Of a DNA stretch of 64,000 nucleotides, positions 1 through 9,067 are shown in pieces. A program made the translations under genes and the position numbers. The stretch's first letter is position 1, and each line of letters opens with the position of its first letter. The DNA lies in contig DASZRT010000032.1 of the NCBI GenBank assembly GCA_035549075.1, positions 85,911-149,910 of the forward strand. Direction: 5' to 3'. The notes under the pieces are model-generated. The model had not been told where the DNA came from and did no database searches. It was given only the letters and a program-made list of their open reading frames with translations. The DNA is from DASZFV01 sp035549075. GTDB taxonomy: Bacteria; Myxococcota_A; Polyangia; Fen-1088.

Positions 1-815
1 CCGTCGCGCGGCGAGATCGCGAGGCCGACGGCGTTGCGGATGCCCGACGCGTAGACGCGGCGATCTTTGCCGTCATTGTTGCCATCGATGGTCATCTCGA
101 GGATGTCGGCGCGCTCTTTCTCGCCGGGGTGGTCGTCGGGATCGTCCACATTCGAAAATGACCCGACGGACACGTAGAGCTTCTTGCCGTCGGGCGAGAT
201 CGCGAGGTCGCGCGTCCAGTGGCCGCCGCCGCGGAGCAGGCCGCCGCCCGGCAGGTCGGCGATCTTCGTGGGCGCGCCGCGCGCCTTGAGATCGCCGTAG
301 TAGTAGGGGAAGCGGAGCACGGCGTCGGTGTCGCCGACGTAGAGCGCCTGCGGCCGCTTGCCCGGCGGCCAGAACGCGAGGCCGAACGGCTTCTCGAGAT
401 CGGAGGCGAACGTCTCGATCTGCGCGGCGCGGCCGTCCTTGCCGACGCCGCGCAAGACGCGCACGCGGCCCGACCAGCTCTCGCTCACGAAGACGTCGGC
501 GTTGGGGGCGACGCGCAGCGCGCGCGGGCGCTCGAGGCCCTCGGCGTAGAGCGAGACGCGGAAGCCGCGCGGCACCTGCGGCCACGCTTTTTCGGGGCGC
601 GGCACGACGTGCGGCGAGCGATCCGCCGAGCGCGTCGCAAACGGCTTCGGCAGCGGATCGGCCGCGATCTTGTGCGCCGCGCCGGGCGTTTGCGCCGACG
701 CGTCGTTCGCGCGCTGCCGCGCCGAGCTCTTGAGCTTCGCGGCGGCGAGGCCCCCGGCGAGCGCGAGCACGCCGACGGCGACGGTGACGACGCGCGAGGA
801 GATCCGCCCGGCCAT
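1..815 (-). CDS. PQQ-dependent sugar (sorbosone/glucose-type) dehydrogenase, C-terminus outside window
   Basis: The frame reads from ATG at 815 to the window edge without a stop, giving about 271 residues of the N-terminal part. It opens with a short hydrophobic export segment (about residues 9-26). A beta-propeller of the soluble PQQ glucose/sorbosone dehydrogenase family follows: PRGFRVSLYAEGLERPRAL, DLEKPFGLAF, WTRDLAISPDGKKLYVSVGS and, near the edge, SGIRNAVGLAISP, the signature stretch of this family. Known members oxidise aldoses or sorbosone in the periplasm with PQQ. The substrate here cannot be told. It is divergent from murC, with about 78 bp between starts. The link to the dehydratase at 3.2 kb and to the lactonases at 26-31 kb is inference. 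Confidence 0.8.
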   Translation of the reverse strand, partial: MAGRISSRVVTVAVGVLALAGGLAAAKLKSSARQRANDASAQTPGAAHKIAADPLPKPFATRSADRSPHVVPRPEKAWPQVPRGFRVSLYAEGLERPRALRVAPNADVFVSESWSGRVRVLRGVGKDGRAAQIETFASDLEKPFGLAFWPPGKRPQALYVGDTDAVLRFPYYYGDLKARGAPTKIADLPGGGLLRGGGHWTRDLAISPDGKKLYVSVGSFSNVDDPDDHPGEKERADILEMTIDGNNDGKDRRVYASGIRNAVGLAISPRD

Positions 816-893
816 GATCTTGAAGCTACTCACGCGGCGCGCGATCGCAAGCTATCCGTTGACGCGCGCCCGCGCGCCGTCGAAAGTGCGCGC

Positions 894-2258
894 ATGTTTC
901 GCAAGCGCGACGTCGCCATCCACTTCGTCGGCATCGGCGGCATCGGCATGTCGGGCATCGCCGAGGTGTTGCTCGACCTCGGGTATCCGGTGTCGGGCTC
1001 CGACGTGAAGGAGAGCGACGTCACGCGGCGGCTCACGTCGCTGGGCGCGCGCGTCACCGTCGGCCACCGCGCCGAGAACGTCGCCGCCGCCGACGTCGTC
1101 GTCGTGTCGAGCGCCGTCAAGGCCGACAACCCCGAGGTCGCGGCGGCGCGCGCGCGCGACGTGCCCGTGATCCCGCGCGCCGAGATGCTGGGCGAGCTCA
1201 TGCGCGTCAAGGACGGCGTCGCCGTCGCGGGCAGCCACGGCAAGACGACGACGACGACGATGATCGCGACCATCCTCGCGCGCGCCGGGCTCGATCCCAC
1301 CGTCGTCATCGGCGGCAAGGCGCGCGCCTTCGGCTCGAACGCGCGCCTCGGCGGCGGCGAGCTGCTCGTCGCCGAGGCTGACGAGAGCGACGGCTCGTTT
1401 CGCCACCTGTTGCCGATGGTCGCGGTGGTCACCAACATCGATCGCGAGCACATGGACCACTTCGGGACGGAGGCGGCGCTCGAGGCGGCCTTCCTCGACT
1501 TCGCCGATCGCGTACCGTTTTACGGGCTCGTCGTCGTGGGCGCCGACAGCCCGCTCGCCGCGCGGCTGCCGCCGAAGCTCACGAAGCGCCACGTCACCTA
1601 CGGCCTGCGCGCCGGCGACTACCGCGGCGAGATCGTCGACGCGCGCCCCGACGGCACGCGCTTCCGCATCCGCGTGCGCGGCGCCGAGCGCGGCGAGGCG
1701 CGCATTCGCATGCCCGGCGTGCACTACGCCGAAAACGCGCTCGCGGCGTTGTGCGTGGCGGACTTCCTCGGCGTTTCGTTCGCCGACACGTGCGGCGCGC
1801 TCGAGGCGTTCGAGGGCGTCGACCGGCGCTTCAGCGTGCGCGGCGAGGCGGGCGGCGTGCTCGTCGTCGACGACTACGGCCACCACCCCACGGAGCTCGC
1901 GGCGACGATCGCGGCGGCGCGGCTGCACGGCCGGCGGTTGGTCGTCGCGTTTCAGCCGCACCGCTACTCGCGCACGAAGGACCTGATGGACGCGTTCGCG
2001 CCCGCGCTCGCCGGCGCCGACGAACTCGTGCTCACCGACATCTACGCCGCGGGCGAGGCGCCGCTCGCCGGGGTGAACATCGAGGCGATGTTGGCGACGT
2101 TCCCGCGGGTCGGCGGGCGGAAGGTGTCGTACGCCCCGCGCGGCGAGCTGGTCGCGGCGTTGGTCGCCGCGGCGCGACCGGGGGACCTGATCCTTTGTTT
2201 GGGCGCGGGCGACATCACGAATGCCGCGGCGGACGTGCTGGGGCGGCTGGGCAGATAG
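894..2258 (+). CDS. murC: UDP-N-acetylmuramate--L-alanine ligase MurC
   Basis: This 454-aa protein has the usual MurC length. The N-terminus MFRKRDVAIHFVGIGGIGMS carries the Rossmann glycine motif of Mur ligases. The ATP P-loop GSHGKTTT is at residues 113-120. The central domain has ADESDGSF and VVTNIDREHMDHF, and the C-terminal domain has DDYGHHPTE and FQPHRYSRTKD. The family adds L-alanine to UDP-MurNAc in the cytoplasm, the first peptide-stem step of peptidoglycan synthesis. ATG 894 is chosen because the glycine motif follows about 10 residues later, as in the family; upstream codons in the same frame look like a shadow of the divergent dehydrogenase. ftsQ follows in the same direction after about 50 bp. 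murB and ddl, often in between, are absent. Confidence 0.96.
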   Translation: MFRKRDVAIHFVGIGGIGMSGIAEVLLDLGYPVSGSDVKESDVTRRLTSLGARVTVGHRAENVAAADVVVVSSAVKADNPEVAAARARDVPVIPRAEMLGELMRVKDGVAVAGSHGKTTTTTMIATILARAGLDPTVVIGGKARAFGSNARLGGGELLVAEADESDGSFRHLLPMVAVVTNIDREHMDHFGTEAALEAAFLDFADRVPFYGLVVVGADSPLAARLPPKLTKRHVTYGLRAGDYRGEIVDARPDGTRFRIRVRGAERGEARIRMPGVHYAENALAALCVADFLGVSFADTCGALEAFEGVDRRFSVRGEAGGVLVVDDYGHHPTELAATIAAARLHGRRLVVAFQPHRYSRTKDLMDAFAPALAGADELVLTDIYAAGEAPLAGVNIEAMLATFPRVGGRKVSYAPRGELVAALVAAARPGDLILCLGAGDITNAAADVLGRLGR

Positions 2259-2310
2259 TCCGTCTGTCGTTTTCTGGACAGACGCCCGCGCTCGTCGTTC
2301 GATCGTGGGA

Positions 2311-3243
2311 ATGGGCGAGCCGCTGCCTCAACGCACGCGTGTGACCGCGGTCGAGGTGCCGCGGCGCGGGTTGTTGCGCCGGCGGTCGAACCGGCGCGTG
2401 CTCGTCGTGAAGCGCTCGCCGCTCGTGTGGTTCGGCGAGGTGGCCAAGGCGGTCGCGTCGCGGCTCGCCGTGCTCGGCAAGCTCGTCGTCGTGTGCGCGT
2501 TGGTCGCGGGCGCGGTCTACGGCGGGCGCGCGCTCGTGCGCCACGTCGTCGCGTCGCCGCGCTTCGACCTGCGCGAGATCCGCGCCGACGCGACCCTGCA
2601 CATCTCGCACGACGACGTCGTCGAGCTGTCGGGCCTCTCGCCGGGCGACCACCTGCTGGCGATCGACACCGACGCCGTCGCGGCGCGCGTCGCGGCGCAC
2701 CCGTGGGTCGCGAGCGTGCGCGTGCGGCGCCAGCTGCCGTCGGCGCTCGCGATCGACGTCGTCGAGCGGCGCGCGGCGGCGACGGCGCTGCTCGGCACGC
2801 TGTACCTGCTCGACGAGACGGGCCGCCCGTTCAAGCGCGCGACGCTCGAGGAGGCCGACGGCCTACCCATCGTCACGGGCCTCTCGCGCGAGCAGTACAC
2901 GCTGGCGCGCAACGCGAGCGAGGCCGCCTTCCGCGAGGGCCTGAGCCTCCTCGCCGCGTACCGCGCCGTCGATTCTCTGTCCGCCGCGCACGGTCCGTCG
3001 AGCCGCCCCGCGCTCTCGGAGATTCACATCGATCCGCGCGCGGGCTTCTCGCTCGTGTTCTACGACGGCGGCGGCGAAGTCTTGCTCGGCCGCGGCGATT
3101 GGGCCGGCAAGCTCGCGCGCCTCGACGAGATCCTGGGCGCGCTCGGCCCGCGCGGCGCGAGCGCGCTGCGGGCCGTGCACCTCGACGGCCCCACGCACGA
3201 TCGAGTGACGGTGCGCCTCGCGGCGACGCCCTCACCCGGTTAG
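2311..3243 (+). CDS. ftsQ: Cell division protein FtsQ (POTRA domain)
   Basis: This 310-aa protein has a basic cytoplasmic tail (about 1-50), one membrane segment (about 54-72, LAVLGKLVVVCALVAGAVY) and a POTRA domain (about 84-155). The POTRA domain includes FDLREIRADATLHISHDDVV, LLAIDTDAVAARVAAHPWVA and SVRVRRQLPSALAIDVVERR, the typical FtsQ/DivIB pattern. The rest is the FtsQ beta region. FtsQ links FtsA/FtsZ-side proteins to FtsB/FtsL in the divisome. Position directly after murC agrees with a division and cell-wall cluster, but ftsA and ftsZ do not follow; a convergent dehydratase overlaps the stop by 4 nt. GTG 2305 is an alternative start. Family call is confident; start is moderate. Confidence 0.88.
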   Translation: MGEPLPQRTRVTAVEVPRRGLLRRRSNRRVLVVKRSPLVWFGEVAKAVASRLAVLGKLVVVCALVAGAVYGGRALVRHVVASPRFDLREIRADATLHISHDDVVELSGLSPGDHLLAIDTDAVAARVAAHPWVASVRVRRQLPSALAIDVVERRAAATALLGTLYLLDETGRPFKRATLEEADGLPIVTGLSREQYTLARNASEAAFREGLSLLAAYRAVDSLSAAHGPSSRPALSEIHIDPRAGFSLVFYDGGGEVLLGRGDWAGKLARLDEILGALGPRGASALRAVHLDGPTHDRVTVRLAATPSPG

Positions 3244-4976
3244 TGGTTGCCGCGGAAGACGCGCGCGCCGCTGCCGCCCACGAGGAAGTCGAGGTCGGCG
3301 CCGCGGTCGGCCTGCTGCACGTGATCGAGGTAGAGCTTGAGGTACCCGCGTGGCTCGTGTGGTGCGGGCGGCGTCCAGCGCGCGCGGCGGCGCGCGAGCT
3401 CGTCGTCGGCGACGTCGAGGTGCAACCTGCGCGCTTCGACGTCGAGCTCGATGACGTCGCCCGTCTCGACGAGCGCGAGCGGCCCGCCCGCCGCTGACTC
3501 CGGCGCCACCTGCACGACGACCGTCCCCGCGGCCGTGCCGCTCATGCGCGCGTCGGAGAGGCGCACCATGTCCGTCACGCCGCGCGCGAGCAGCTTCTTC
3601 GGCAGCGAGAGCAGCCCCACCTCCGGAAAGCCCGGGTAGCCGCGCGGCCCGCAGTTCTTGAGCACCAGCACCGATTCGGGCCCGACCTCGAGCGCGGGAT
3701 CGTCGATGCGCCGATCGTAGTCGTCGATGTCGGCGAACACGACGGCGGGCCCGCGGTGCTTCATGAGCGCGGGCGTCGCCGCCGACGGCTTGATGAGCGC
3801 GCCACCCGGCGCGAGGTTGCCCATGAGCACGGCGATCCCGCCGCGCGGCTTGAAGGGCGCGTCGGCCGTGAAGATGACGTCGCGGTTCCAGCAGGGCGCG
3901 TCGGCGATCTCCTCGCCGAGCGTCCGCCCCGTGACCGTGAGCGCGCCGCCGTGCAGGCGCGGCGCGAGCTCGCGCAGCAGCGCCGCGAGGCCGCCCGCGT
4001 AGAAGAAGTCCTCCATGAGGTGCTTCCCCGAAGGCACGAGGTTCGCGAGGCACGGCACGTCGCGGCCCAGCCGATCCCAGTCGTCGAGCGACAGCGGCAC
4101 GCCGAGGCGCCCCGCGATCGCCAGCAGGTGCACGACGGCGTTGGTCGAGCCGCCGAGGCCCGCGTTGGTGACGATCGCGTTCTCGAACGCCGCGCGCGTC
4201 AGGATGTGCGAGAGGCGCACGTCGTCCTTGACGAGCCCGACGATGCGGCGGCCCGCGAGGTGCGCCAGCGTGCTCCGCCGCGCGTCGGGCGCCGGGATCG
4301 CCGCGTTGCCCGGCAGCGCGACGCCCATCGCCTCGCACAGCGCCGCCATGGTCGACGCCGTGCCCATTGTCATGCACGAGCCCGCCGAGCGCGCCATGCA
4401 CGCCTCGGCGTCGCGCGCGTCCGCAAGGGTGATCTCGCCCGTCTTCAGCTGATCGCCCAGCTTCCACAGCATCGTGCCCGAGCCGACGTCGCGGCCGCGC
4501 CACTTGCCGTTGAGCATGGGCCCGCCCGACACGAAGATCGCCGGCAGATCGCAGCTGGCCGCGCCCATGAGCAGCGCGGGCGTCGTCTTGTCGCAGCCGC
4601 CCAGCAAGATGACGCCGTCGATCGGGTTCGCGCGGATCGACTCCTCGACGTCCATGCTCGCGAGGTTGCGGAACAGCATCGTCGACGGGCGCATGAGGCT
4701 CTCGCCCAGGCTCATCACGGGGAACTCGAGCGGGAAGCCGCCCGCCTCCCACACGCCGCGCTTCACGCGCTCGGCGAGCGCGCGCAGGTGGCCGTTGCAC
4801 GGCGTGAGCTCCGACCACGTGTTGCAGATGCCGATGACGGGCCGGCCGTCGAACACGTCGTCGGGCACGCCCTGGTTCTTCAGCCAGCTGCGGTGAAGGA
4901 TGCCCTCGCGCCCCGGGGCGTCGAACCACGCCGCGCTCCGCAGCCGGCGCCTGCCGCCCTTTGAGTCGTCCGCCAC
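3240..4976 (-). CDS. IlvD/Edd-family sugar-acid dehydratase (L-arabinonate dehydratase-like)
   Basis: This 578-aa protein of the [Fe-S] IlvD/Edd family begins close to LRSAAWFDAPGREGILHRSW and contains GICNTWSELTPCNGHL, LLGGCDKTTPALLMGAAS and GSCMTMGTASTM. The likely cluster cysteines are C60, C128 and C201, counted from GTG 4976. Their 68- and 73-residue spacing fits what I recall of bacterial L-arabinonate dehydratase, favouring this start over ATG 5012, 12 codons upstream. A -10-like TACACT sits 6 nt before the GTG. Family enzymes dehydrate aldonic acids to 2-keto-3-deoxy acids; true dihydroxy-acid dehydratases (ilvD) look different near the N-terminus. The exact substrate (arabinonate, xylonate, fuconate) is unproved. 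It could work with the aldolase at 35 kb. Confidence 0.88.
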   Translation of the reverse strand: MADDSKGGRRRLRSAAWFDAPGREGILHRSWLKNQGVPDDVFDGRPVIGICNTWSELTPCNGHLRALAERVKRGVWEAGGFPLEFPVMSLGESLMRPSTMLFRNLASMDVEESIRANPIDGVILLGGCDKTTPALLMGAASCDLPAIFVSGGPMLNGKWRGRDVGSGTMLWKLGDQLKTGEITLADARDAEACMARSAGSCMTMGTASTMAALCEAMGVALPGNAAIPAPDARRSTLAHLAGRRIVGLVKDDVRLSHILTRAAFENAIVTNAGLGGSTNAVVHLLAIAGRLGVPLSLDDWDRLGRDVPCLANLVPSGKHLMEDFFYAGGLAALLRELAPRLHGGALTVTGRTLGEEIADAPCWNRDVIFTADAPFKPRGGIAVLMGNLAPGGALIKPSAATPALMKHRGPAVVFADIDDYDRRIDDPALEVGPESVLVLKNCGPRGYPGFPEVGLLSLPKKLLARGVTDMVRLSDARMSGTAAGTVVVQVAPESAAGGPLALVETGDVIELDVEARRLHLDVADDELARRRARWTPPAPHEPRGYLKLYLDHVQQADRGADLDFLVGGSGARVFRGNH

Positions 4977-4988
4977 GGCGGCAGTGTA
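4977..4988 (-). promoter_or_regulatory. -10-like box just before dehydratase start
   Basis: On the minus strand TACACT (4988-4983) is followed by GCCGCC and then the GTG start at 4976. No Shine-Dalgarno sequence can fit. This is the pattern expected for a leaderless transcript; no clear -35 is visible. Inferred. Confidence 0.4.
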
Positions 4989-5042
4989 TCGAAGCCGCCG
5001 CGCGGTTGGCATCGGCGTTGCTGGTTCGACGCCCCGCGCACC

Positions 5043-5651
5043 ATGGACCTCCCTCCTTCCCCGTTCGGCGGCCCCGTTCCCGTGGTTCGGCCGCTCGACC
5101 CTGATCGCAATGTCCCGATCGCGTCGCGCGCGCCAACCCGCATCGTCCGCGAGCCCGACGTCCTCGCGCGCGTGACGCTCGCTTTCTTCACCGTCGCCGT
5201 CGCCGCGTGGATCGTCCTCTCGTGGACGGGCTACCGCGGCGACTACGTCGGCGCGCAGCAGGCGTGGCACCGCGGCGCGCACAACCTCGTCGAGATCACG
5301 CTCGTGCGCGAGGACGAGACGAAGCTCGCCTGCGCGTCCGGCGTGTCGCTGGGCGCGCTCGCCTGCGCGTTCGACGGCGACCGCCACCCCCGCGCCGTCG
5401 CGCCGCCCGACCCGGACTTGCTGCGGCCGTACTCGACGACGGGCGGCGACGTGATCGTGGGGGCGGGCTTGTGGAGTGCGGCGACGTTGCGGCGCCCGCT
5501 GCCGGCCGAGCGCTTCACCGTCGTGTGCGACTTCGAGGTCGTCGACCTCGTGCGCTCGCTGTCCCTTCGTTGGGCGCCGGACGCGGCGTTCGACGCCGCG
5601 ACGAAGAGCCTGCCCGTGGGACGCCTCACCGGCTGCACGGTCCCGCCGTGA
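5043..5651 (+). CDS. Hypothetical single-pass membrane protein
   Basis: This 202-aa protein has a Pro-rich cytoplasmic start (about 1-40), one hydrophobic segment (about 42-61, ARVTLAFFTVAVAAWIVLSW) and an extracytoplasmic remainder containing four cysteines (in CASG, ACAFD, VCDFE and GCTV). I recognise no known domain. Its stop overlaps the GTG of the next gene (GTGA), so it is probably translated together with the protein mannosyltransferase and may assist or be modified by it; this is inference from position only. Start ATG 5043 lies only 31-67 bp from the divergent dehydratase start. Confidence 0.65.
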   Translation: MDLPPSPFGGPVPVVRPLDPDRNVPIASRAPTRIVREPDVLARVTLAFFTVAVAAWIVLSWTGYRGDYVGAQQAWHRGAHNLVEITLVREDETKLACASGVSLGALACAFDGDRHPRAVAPPDPDLLRPYSTTGGDVIVGAGLWSAATLRRPLPAERFTVVCDFEVVDLVRSLSLRWAPDAAFDAATKSLPVGRLTGCTVPP

Positions 5652-6907
5652 GCGAGTCGTGGCGGCGGCTCTCGCGCGCCGAGCGCGTCACGACGATCGC
5701 GCTCGTCGTCATGATCGCGGGCGGCGTCGCGCTGCGGCTGTGGAACGTGGGCTTTCCCACGAAGATGCAGTTCGACGAAGACCACTTCGTCTTGAACGCG
5801 CGCGCCTACCTCACGCACGGAGACGACGGCAACAACCACCCGCCCCTAGGCAAGCTGGCGATCGCCGTCGGCATGCTCGCGTTCGGCGACGACTCGCTCG
5901 GGTGGCGCGCCGCCTCGGTCGCGTGGGGCTTGCAGACGATCATCCTCGCGGCGGCGCTCGCGCGCGAGCTGTTCGACGATCGGCGCGCCGGCCTCTTCGC
6001 CGCGGCGTTCGTCGCCGCCGACGGGTTCTTCATCGCGTACTCGCGCTCGGCCGTGCTCGACGGCGGGCTCGCGTGCCTCGTGCTGTGGAGCGTGCTCGCG
6101 GCGGCGTGCGCGCGCTCGTGGCGCGGCGTGCTCGCGAGCGCCGTGCTCGTCGGGCTCGCAGCCTCGGTGAAATGGAGCGGCGGCTTCGCCGTCGTGCCCG
6201 CGGCCGTCGCCTTGGTGTGGCGGCGCCGCGTGCCGAAGCGCGCGCTGCTGCTCTTCGGCCTGGCGCCGATCGTCCACCTCGGGCTGTGGACGGCGGCGCT
6301 GCGCCTCACGGGCCACGCGGCCGATCCGGCGGCGCTGCTCGCGGTCATGCGCCGCGCGCTGCAGAGCCACGTCGACAACGGGCACCTCTCGCACGGCGTC
6401 GCCTCGCGCTGGTGGAGCTGGCCCATCTTCTGGCGGCCCATCGTCATCAAGGACGCCACGCACGGCGTCTGGCACCACTACGCGTCGTGCGTCGGGAACC
6501 CGCTGCTGTTCTTGGGCGCGGCGCTCACGTGTGCCGGTGTCATCGGTGCCGCGATCGTTTCTCTGCGCTCACAGCTGGCGCGGGCGTTTCTCTGCGCCTT
6601 CGACGGCGGCTCGGGCTTCGTGCGGGCGTGCGGCGTGCTCGTCGTCGGCTGGCTCGCGCTCATCGCGCCGTGGACGGGGCCGCGCTCGTACACGTTCATC
6701 TATCACTACCTGCCGTCGTACGGCTTCGCGCTCGTGCTGCTCGCGGGCGTCGTCGCGCGCCTCGAGCGCCGCTGGCCCGCGCGCGTCGCGTACTTCGCGT
6801 GCAGCGTGCTGGTCGTGGCCGCGTTCTACGCGCCCGTGTGGGCCGAGCTGCCGATCTCGGCCGAGGCCGCCGTTTGGCGCCTGCCGTTTCCGCTATGGCG
6901 GCCTTAG
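5648..6907 (+). CDS. Protein O-mannosyltransferase family (PMT/GT39) glycosyltransferase
   Basis: This 419-aa integral membrane protein has about nine hydrophobic segments. The first extracytoplasmic loop contains FDEDHFVLNARAYLTHGDDG and HPPLGKL, matching the PMT acidic catalytic region (DE followed by HPPLGK). Near the end RSYTFIYHYLPSY matches the family's FxYHYLP motif. Known bacterial PMTs use polyprenyl-phosphate mannose to O-mannosylate Ser/Thr of exported proteins. The sugar donor here is not provable. It overlaps the preceding gene by 4 nt and the convergent lipoprotein gene by 4 nt. The many Thr/Ser-rich linkers of nearby exported proteins are attractive substrates (inference). Confidence 0.85.
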   Translation: MSESWRRLSRAERVTTIALVVMIAGGVALRLWNVGFPTKMQFDEDHFVLNARAYLTHGDDGNNHPPLGKLAIAVGMLAFGDDSLGWRAASVAWGLQTIILAAALARELFDDRRAGLFAAAFVAADGFFIAYSRSAVLDGGLACLVLWSVLAAACARSWRGVLASAVLVGLAASVKWSGGFAVVPAAVALVWRRRVPKRALLLFGLAPIVHLGLWTAALRLTGHAADPAALLAVMRRALQSHVDNGHLSHGVASRWWSWPIFWRPIVIKDATHGVWHHYASCVGNPLLFLGAALTCAGVIGAAIVSLRSQLARAFLCAFDGGSGFVRACGVLVVGWLALIAPWTGPRSYTFIYHYLPSYGFALVLLAGVVARLERRWPARVAYFACSVLVVAAFYAPVWAELPISAEAAVWRLPFPLWRP

Positions 6908-7920
6908 GGCGCGGTCGCGCCGCAGCCGATGCGCGCGTGGCTCACGCGGACATCATCAATCCAGACGTCGGCGAGCGTGGGCGTCGGGTGGTACTGCAGG
7001 ACGCCGATCGACACGAGCGAGAACGTCGGTGGCTTGCGATCGGAGAAGTCGCTCTTCTGTTCGGGAAGCTCGACGCCGTCGACCCAGACGCGCCGGTGCG
7101 TCGTCGTCGCGTCGCCGCCCTGCATGAGCTCGAGGCACGTCCACGTCTTCGGCACGACGCGCGTGTCGGAGCGCGGCCCGAACTCCGTGAACGTCGGGCC
7201 GTGCGCGTGCACGTCGGGCCCGTCGCCGTAGTACTCCGAGTACCCGAGCCATTGCTTGTCGCCCGCCGAGCCGAGCCCCGCCTCGACGAAGCCGAGATCG
7301 TTGTTCCCCGTCGCGAGCAGGTAGGCCATGTGAAAGCCGCCCATCTGATCGGCGGGAAGATCGGGATCGAAGTAGATCCACGCCCGCGTGTAGAAGGTGT
7401 TGTCCTTCGCCGGGAAGGTGACGGCGTCGGTGATCTGCGCCGTTTGCTGGCCGCCCGCTTTCAGCTTCACGTGCAGCGCGAACGCCGAGCCGTTCCGCGT
7501 GTGCGCGCCGTCGACGACGATCGACGCGCCGCCGCTCGCGTGCTGCCCCCAGATTTTCGGATCGAGCGCGCCGCTCTCGAAGTCTTCGCACAGCTCCGTG
7601 CCCGAGGTCGTGCAGGTGGACGCTGGGGAGTCGTGCGCGACGTCGGCGACGGCGTCCGGTGCGCTCGCGTCGTGGGCGCCGCCGCTGCCGCCCGTCGCCG
7701 TCGCACCGCCGTTCGCGTCCGGCGACGCGCCGCCCGTCGCGGCGTCGAGCACCTCGCCGCCCGTGCCGCCCGTCTGGCCGCCCGTCGCGACGACGCCGCC
7801 CGCGCCGACGACGCCACCGGTCGGCGTCGCGCCGCCGGTGCCGCCGATTTTCTCCCCGCCCGCGCAAGCCGCGCCCGCGAGGAGCGCCCCCGCGAGCATC
7901 ACCGCCGAGAGCTTCGCCAT
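6904..7920 (-). CDS. Lipoprotein with Gly-rich linker and concanavalin A-like (Cip1-type) domain
   Basis: This 338-aa protein has a signal peptide ending in a lipobox (LAGAAC, cysteine about residue 21), then about 75 residues rich in TGG/ATGG, then a globular domain starting at CEDFESGALDPKIWG. Later motifs are FYTRAWIYFDPDLPADQMGG, FVEAGLG, WVDGVELPEQK and VWIDDVRVSHARIGC. This resembles jelly-roll carbohydrate-binding or lyase-like modules (Cip1 / laminin-G type) common in myxobacteria. It is probably anchored in the outer membrane. ATG 7920 is preferred to ATG 7926 because GGAG sits 6 nt upstream of the former. It overlaps the PMT gene end by 4 nt (convergent). Confidence 0.75.
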   Translation of the reverse strand: MAKLSAVMLAGALLAGAACAGGEKIGGTGGATPTGGVVGAGGVVATGGQTGGTGGEVLDAATGGASPDANGGATATGGSGGAHDASAPDAVADVAHDSPASTCTTSGTELCEDFESGALDPKIWGQHASGGASIVVDGAHTRNGSAFALHVKLKAGGQQTAQITDAVTFPAKDNTFYTRAWIYFDPDLPADQMGGFHMAYLLATGNNDLGFVEAGLGSAGDKQWLGYSEYYGDGPDVHAHGPTFTEFGPRSDTRVVPKTWTCLELMQGGDATTTHRRVWVDGVELPEQKSDFSDRKPPTFSLVSIGVLQYHPTPTLADVWIDDVRVSHARIGCGATAP

Positions 7921-8020
7921 GGCCATCTCCGTAGAGACGTCGGCTCGTGTCTCGACAGGCACGTTTCTTCGACCCACCGACGCAACTCGACGCGCCGGTG
8001 GTAGATAAGTCGCGGCGGCG

Positions 8021-9067
8021 ATGGCGATCCGGGCGAACAGTGGGCAAAGGCGGTCGAGCGTCTTGGTGACGATCGTGGTTTTTCTGGCGAGCGCTTCGGC
8101 GTGCGTCGTCCCTCGCGACACGCCGCTCGATTCGTCGGCCGACGCACCAACCGAGGTCGCGCTCGAAGGGCCGCAAGCATTCGACGCCCCTGATTCGAGC
8201 GCCGCCGACGCACCAGCGACGGATCGCGAGACAACCGACGCTCCATCGACATCGACCGGCGATGCGGCGATCGACATTTCCGACGTGCCTGTCGACGCCA
8301 CCGTCGACACGGCCATGGACGCACCAGCTTGCCAAGGCGGCTATCGGACGTGCCCGGGCTCGACCGCCTGCATTCGAACCGCCCCCGCCGCGTGCTGTGC
8401 CGACAAAGAGTGCCCCTCCGCGAAGCCTTCCTGCGTCGACAACGTCTGCAAGGCGCGCGCGCTCAACGACTCATGCTCGGCCGACACCGAGTGCGGCAGC
8501 GGCCACTGCGCCCCGACCGCATCCGGCGCGACGACGAAGGTCTGCTGCAGCACCGCCTGCGACGGCCCCTGCAACGCCAGCTGCGCCGGCGGCACCTGCG
8601 AGCACAAACCGTTCAGGACGTCCTGCGGCGAGATCGACAACAACGATTATGCTCCGCGGTTCTACCTGTGTGACGGCAATGGAAATTGCAATCCACCGGT
8701 ATTCCCATGTGGAACGGGAAGTTCGTGCGCCGCGAAGAGCGACGTCGCTTGCTGCGGCGACCCCAACAACAATCTTCGACCCGCCTGCTTGCCGCCGGCG
8801 ACCTGTGCGCAGGGAGCGGGCAACTTTGCCCAGAATTGCCGAGCGACGATAGATTGTCCGGTGGGCAACTTCTGTTGCGTCATCCAAAACCTGGACGTGC
8901 AGCTCACTGCGTGTTCAGCAAATTGCCAGACTTACGCACCCGCAGAGTGGGATTCAACGGCCTACGCCCACGGCCAGTCCTGTGACTATTTGAGGGATTC
9001 GAGTTGTCCCGCAGGGCAGCACTGCGGCGTCGCGAACGACTACACGGGGATCAGCTTGTGTGAGTAG
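8021..9067 (+). CDS. Cys-rich lipoprotein with Asp/Ala/Thr-rich linker
   Basis: This 348-aa protein has a signal peptide with lipobox (LASASAC, cysteine about residue 28) and a low-complexity linker rich in D, A, P, T and S to about residue 103. The remainder has many cysteines in short repeats such as CQGGYRTCPG, CCADKECPS, DTECGSGHC, CCSTACDGPCNASCAGGTC and FCCVIQN. Such repeats are usual in myxobacterial surface proteins; no catalytic domain is seen. It starts 100 bp from the divergent lipoprotein gene. Its 3' end overlaps the convergent next gene by 17 bp. Role unknown. Confidence 0.72.
   Translation: MAIRANSGQRRSSVLVTIVVFLASASACVVPRDTPLDSSADAPTEVALEGPQAFDAPDSSAADAPATDRETTDAPSTSTGDAAIDISDVPVDATVDTAMDAPACQGGYRTCPGSTACIRTAPAACCADKECPSAKPSCVDNVCKARALNDSCSADTECGSGHCAPTASGATTKVCCSTACDGPCNASCAGGTCEHKPFRTSCGEIDNNDYAPRFYLCDGNGNCNPPVFPCGTGSSCAAKSDVACCGDPNNNLRPACLPPATCAQGAGNFAQNCRATIDCPVGNFCCVIQNLDVQLTACSANCQTYAPAEWDSTAYAHGQSCDYLRDSSCPAGQHCGVANDYTGISLCE

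Noticed and set aside
3240..5387. A 715-codon version of the dehydratase with a long N-terminal extension
   Set aside because: The extension lies opposite the start of the gene at 5043, is Arg/Asp/Ala low-complexity and does not fit the family's N-terminus; the start at 4976 (or 5012) fits cluster-cysteine spacing.
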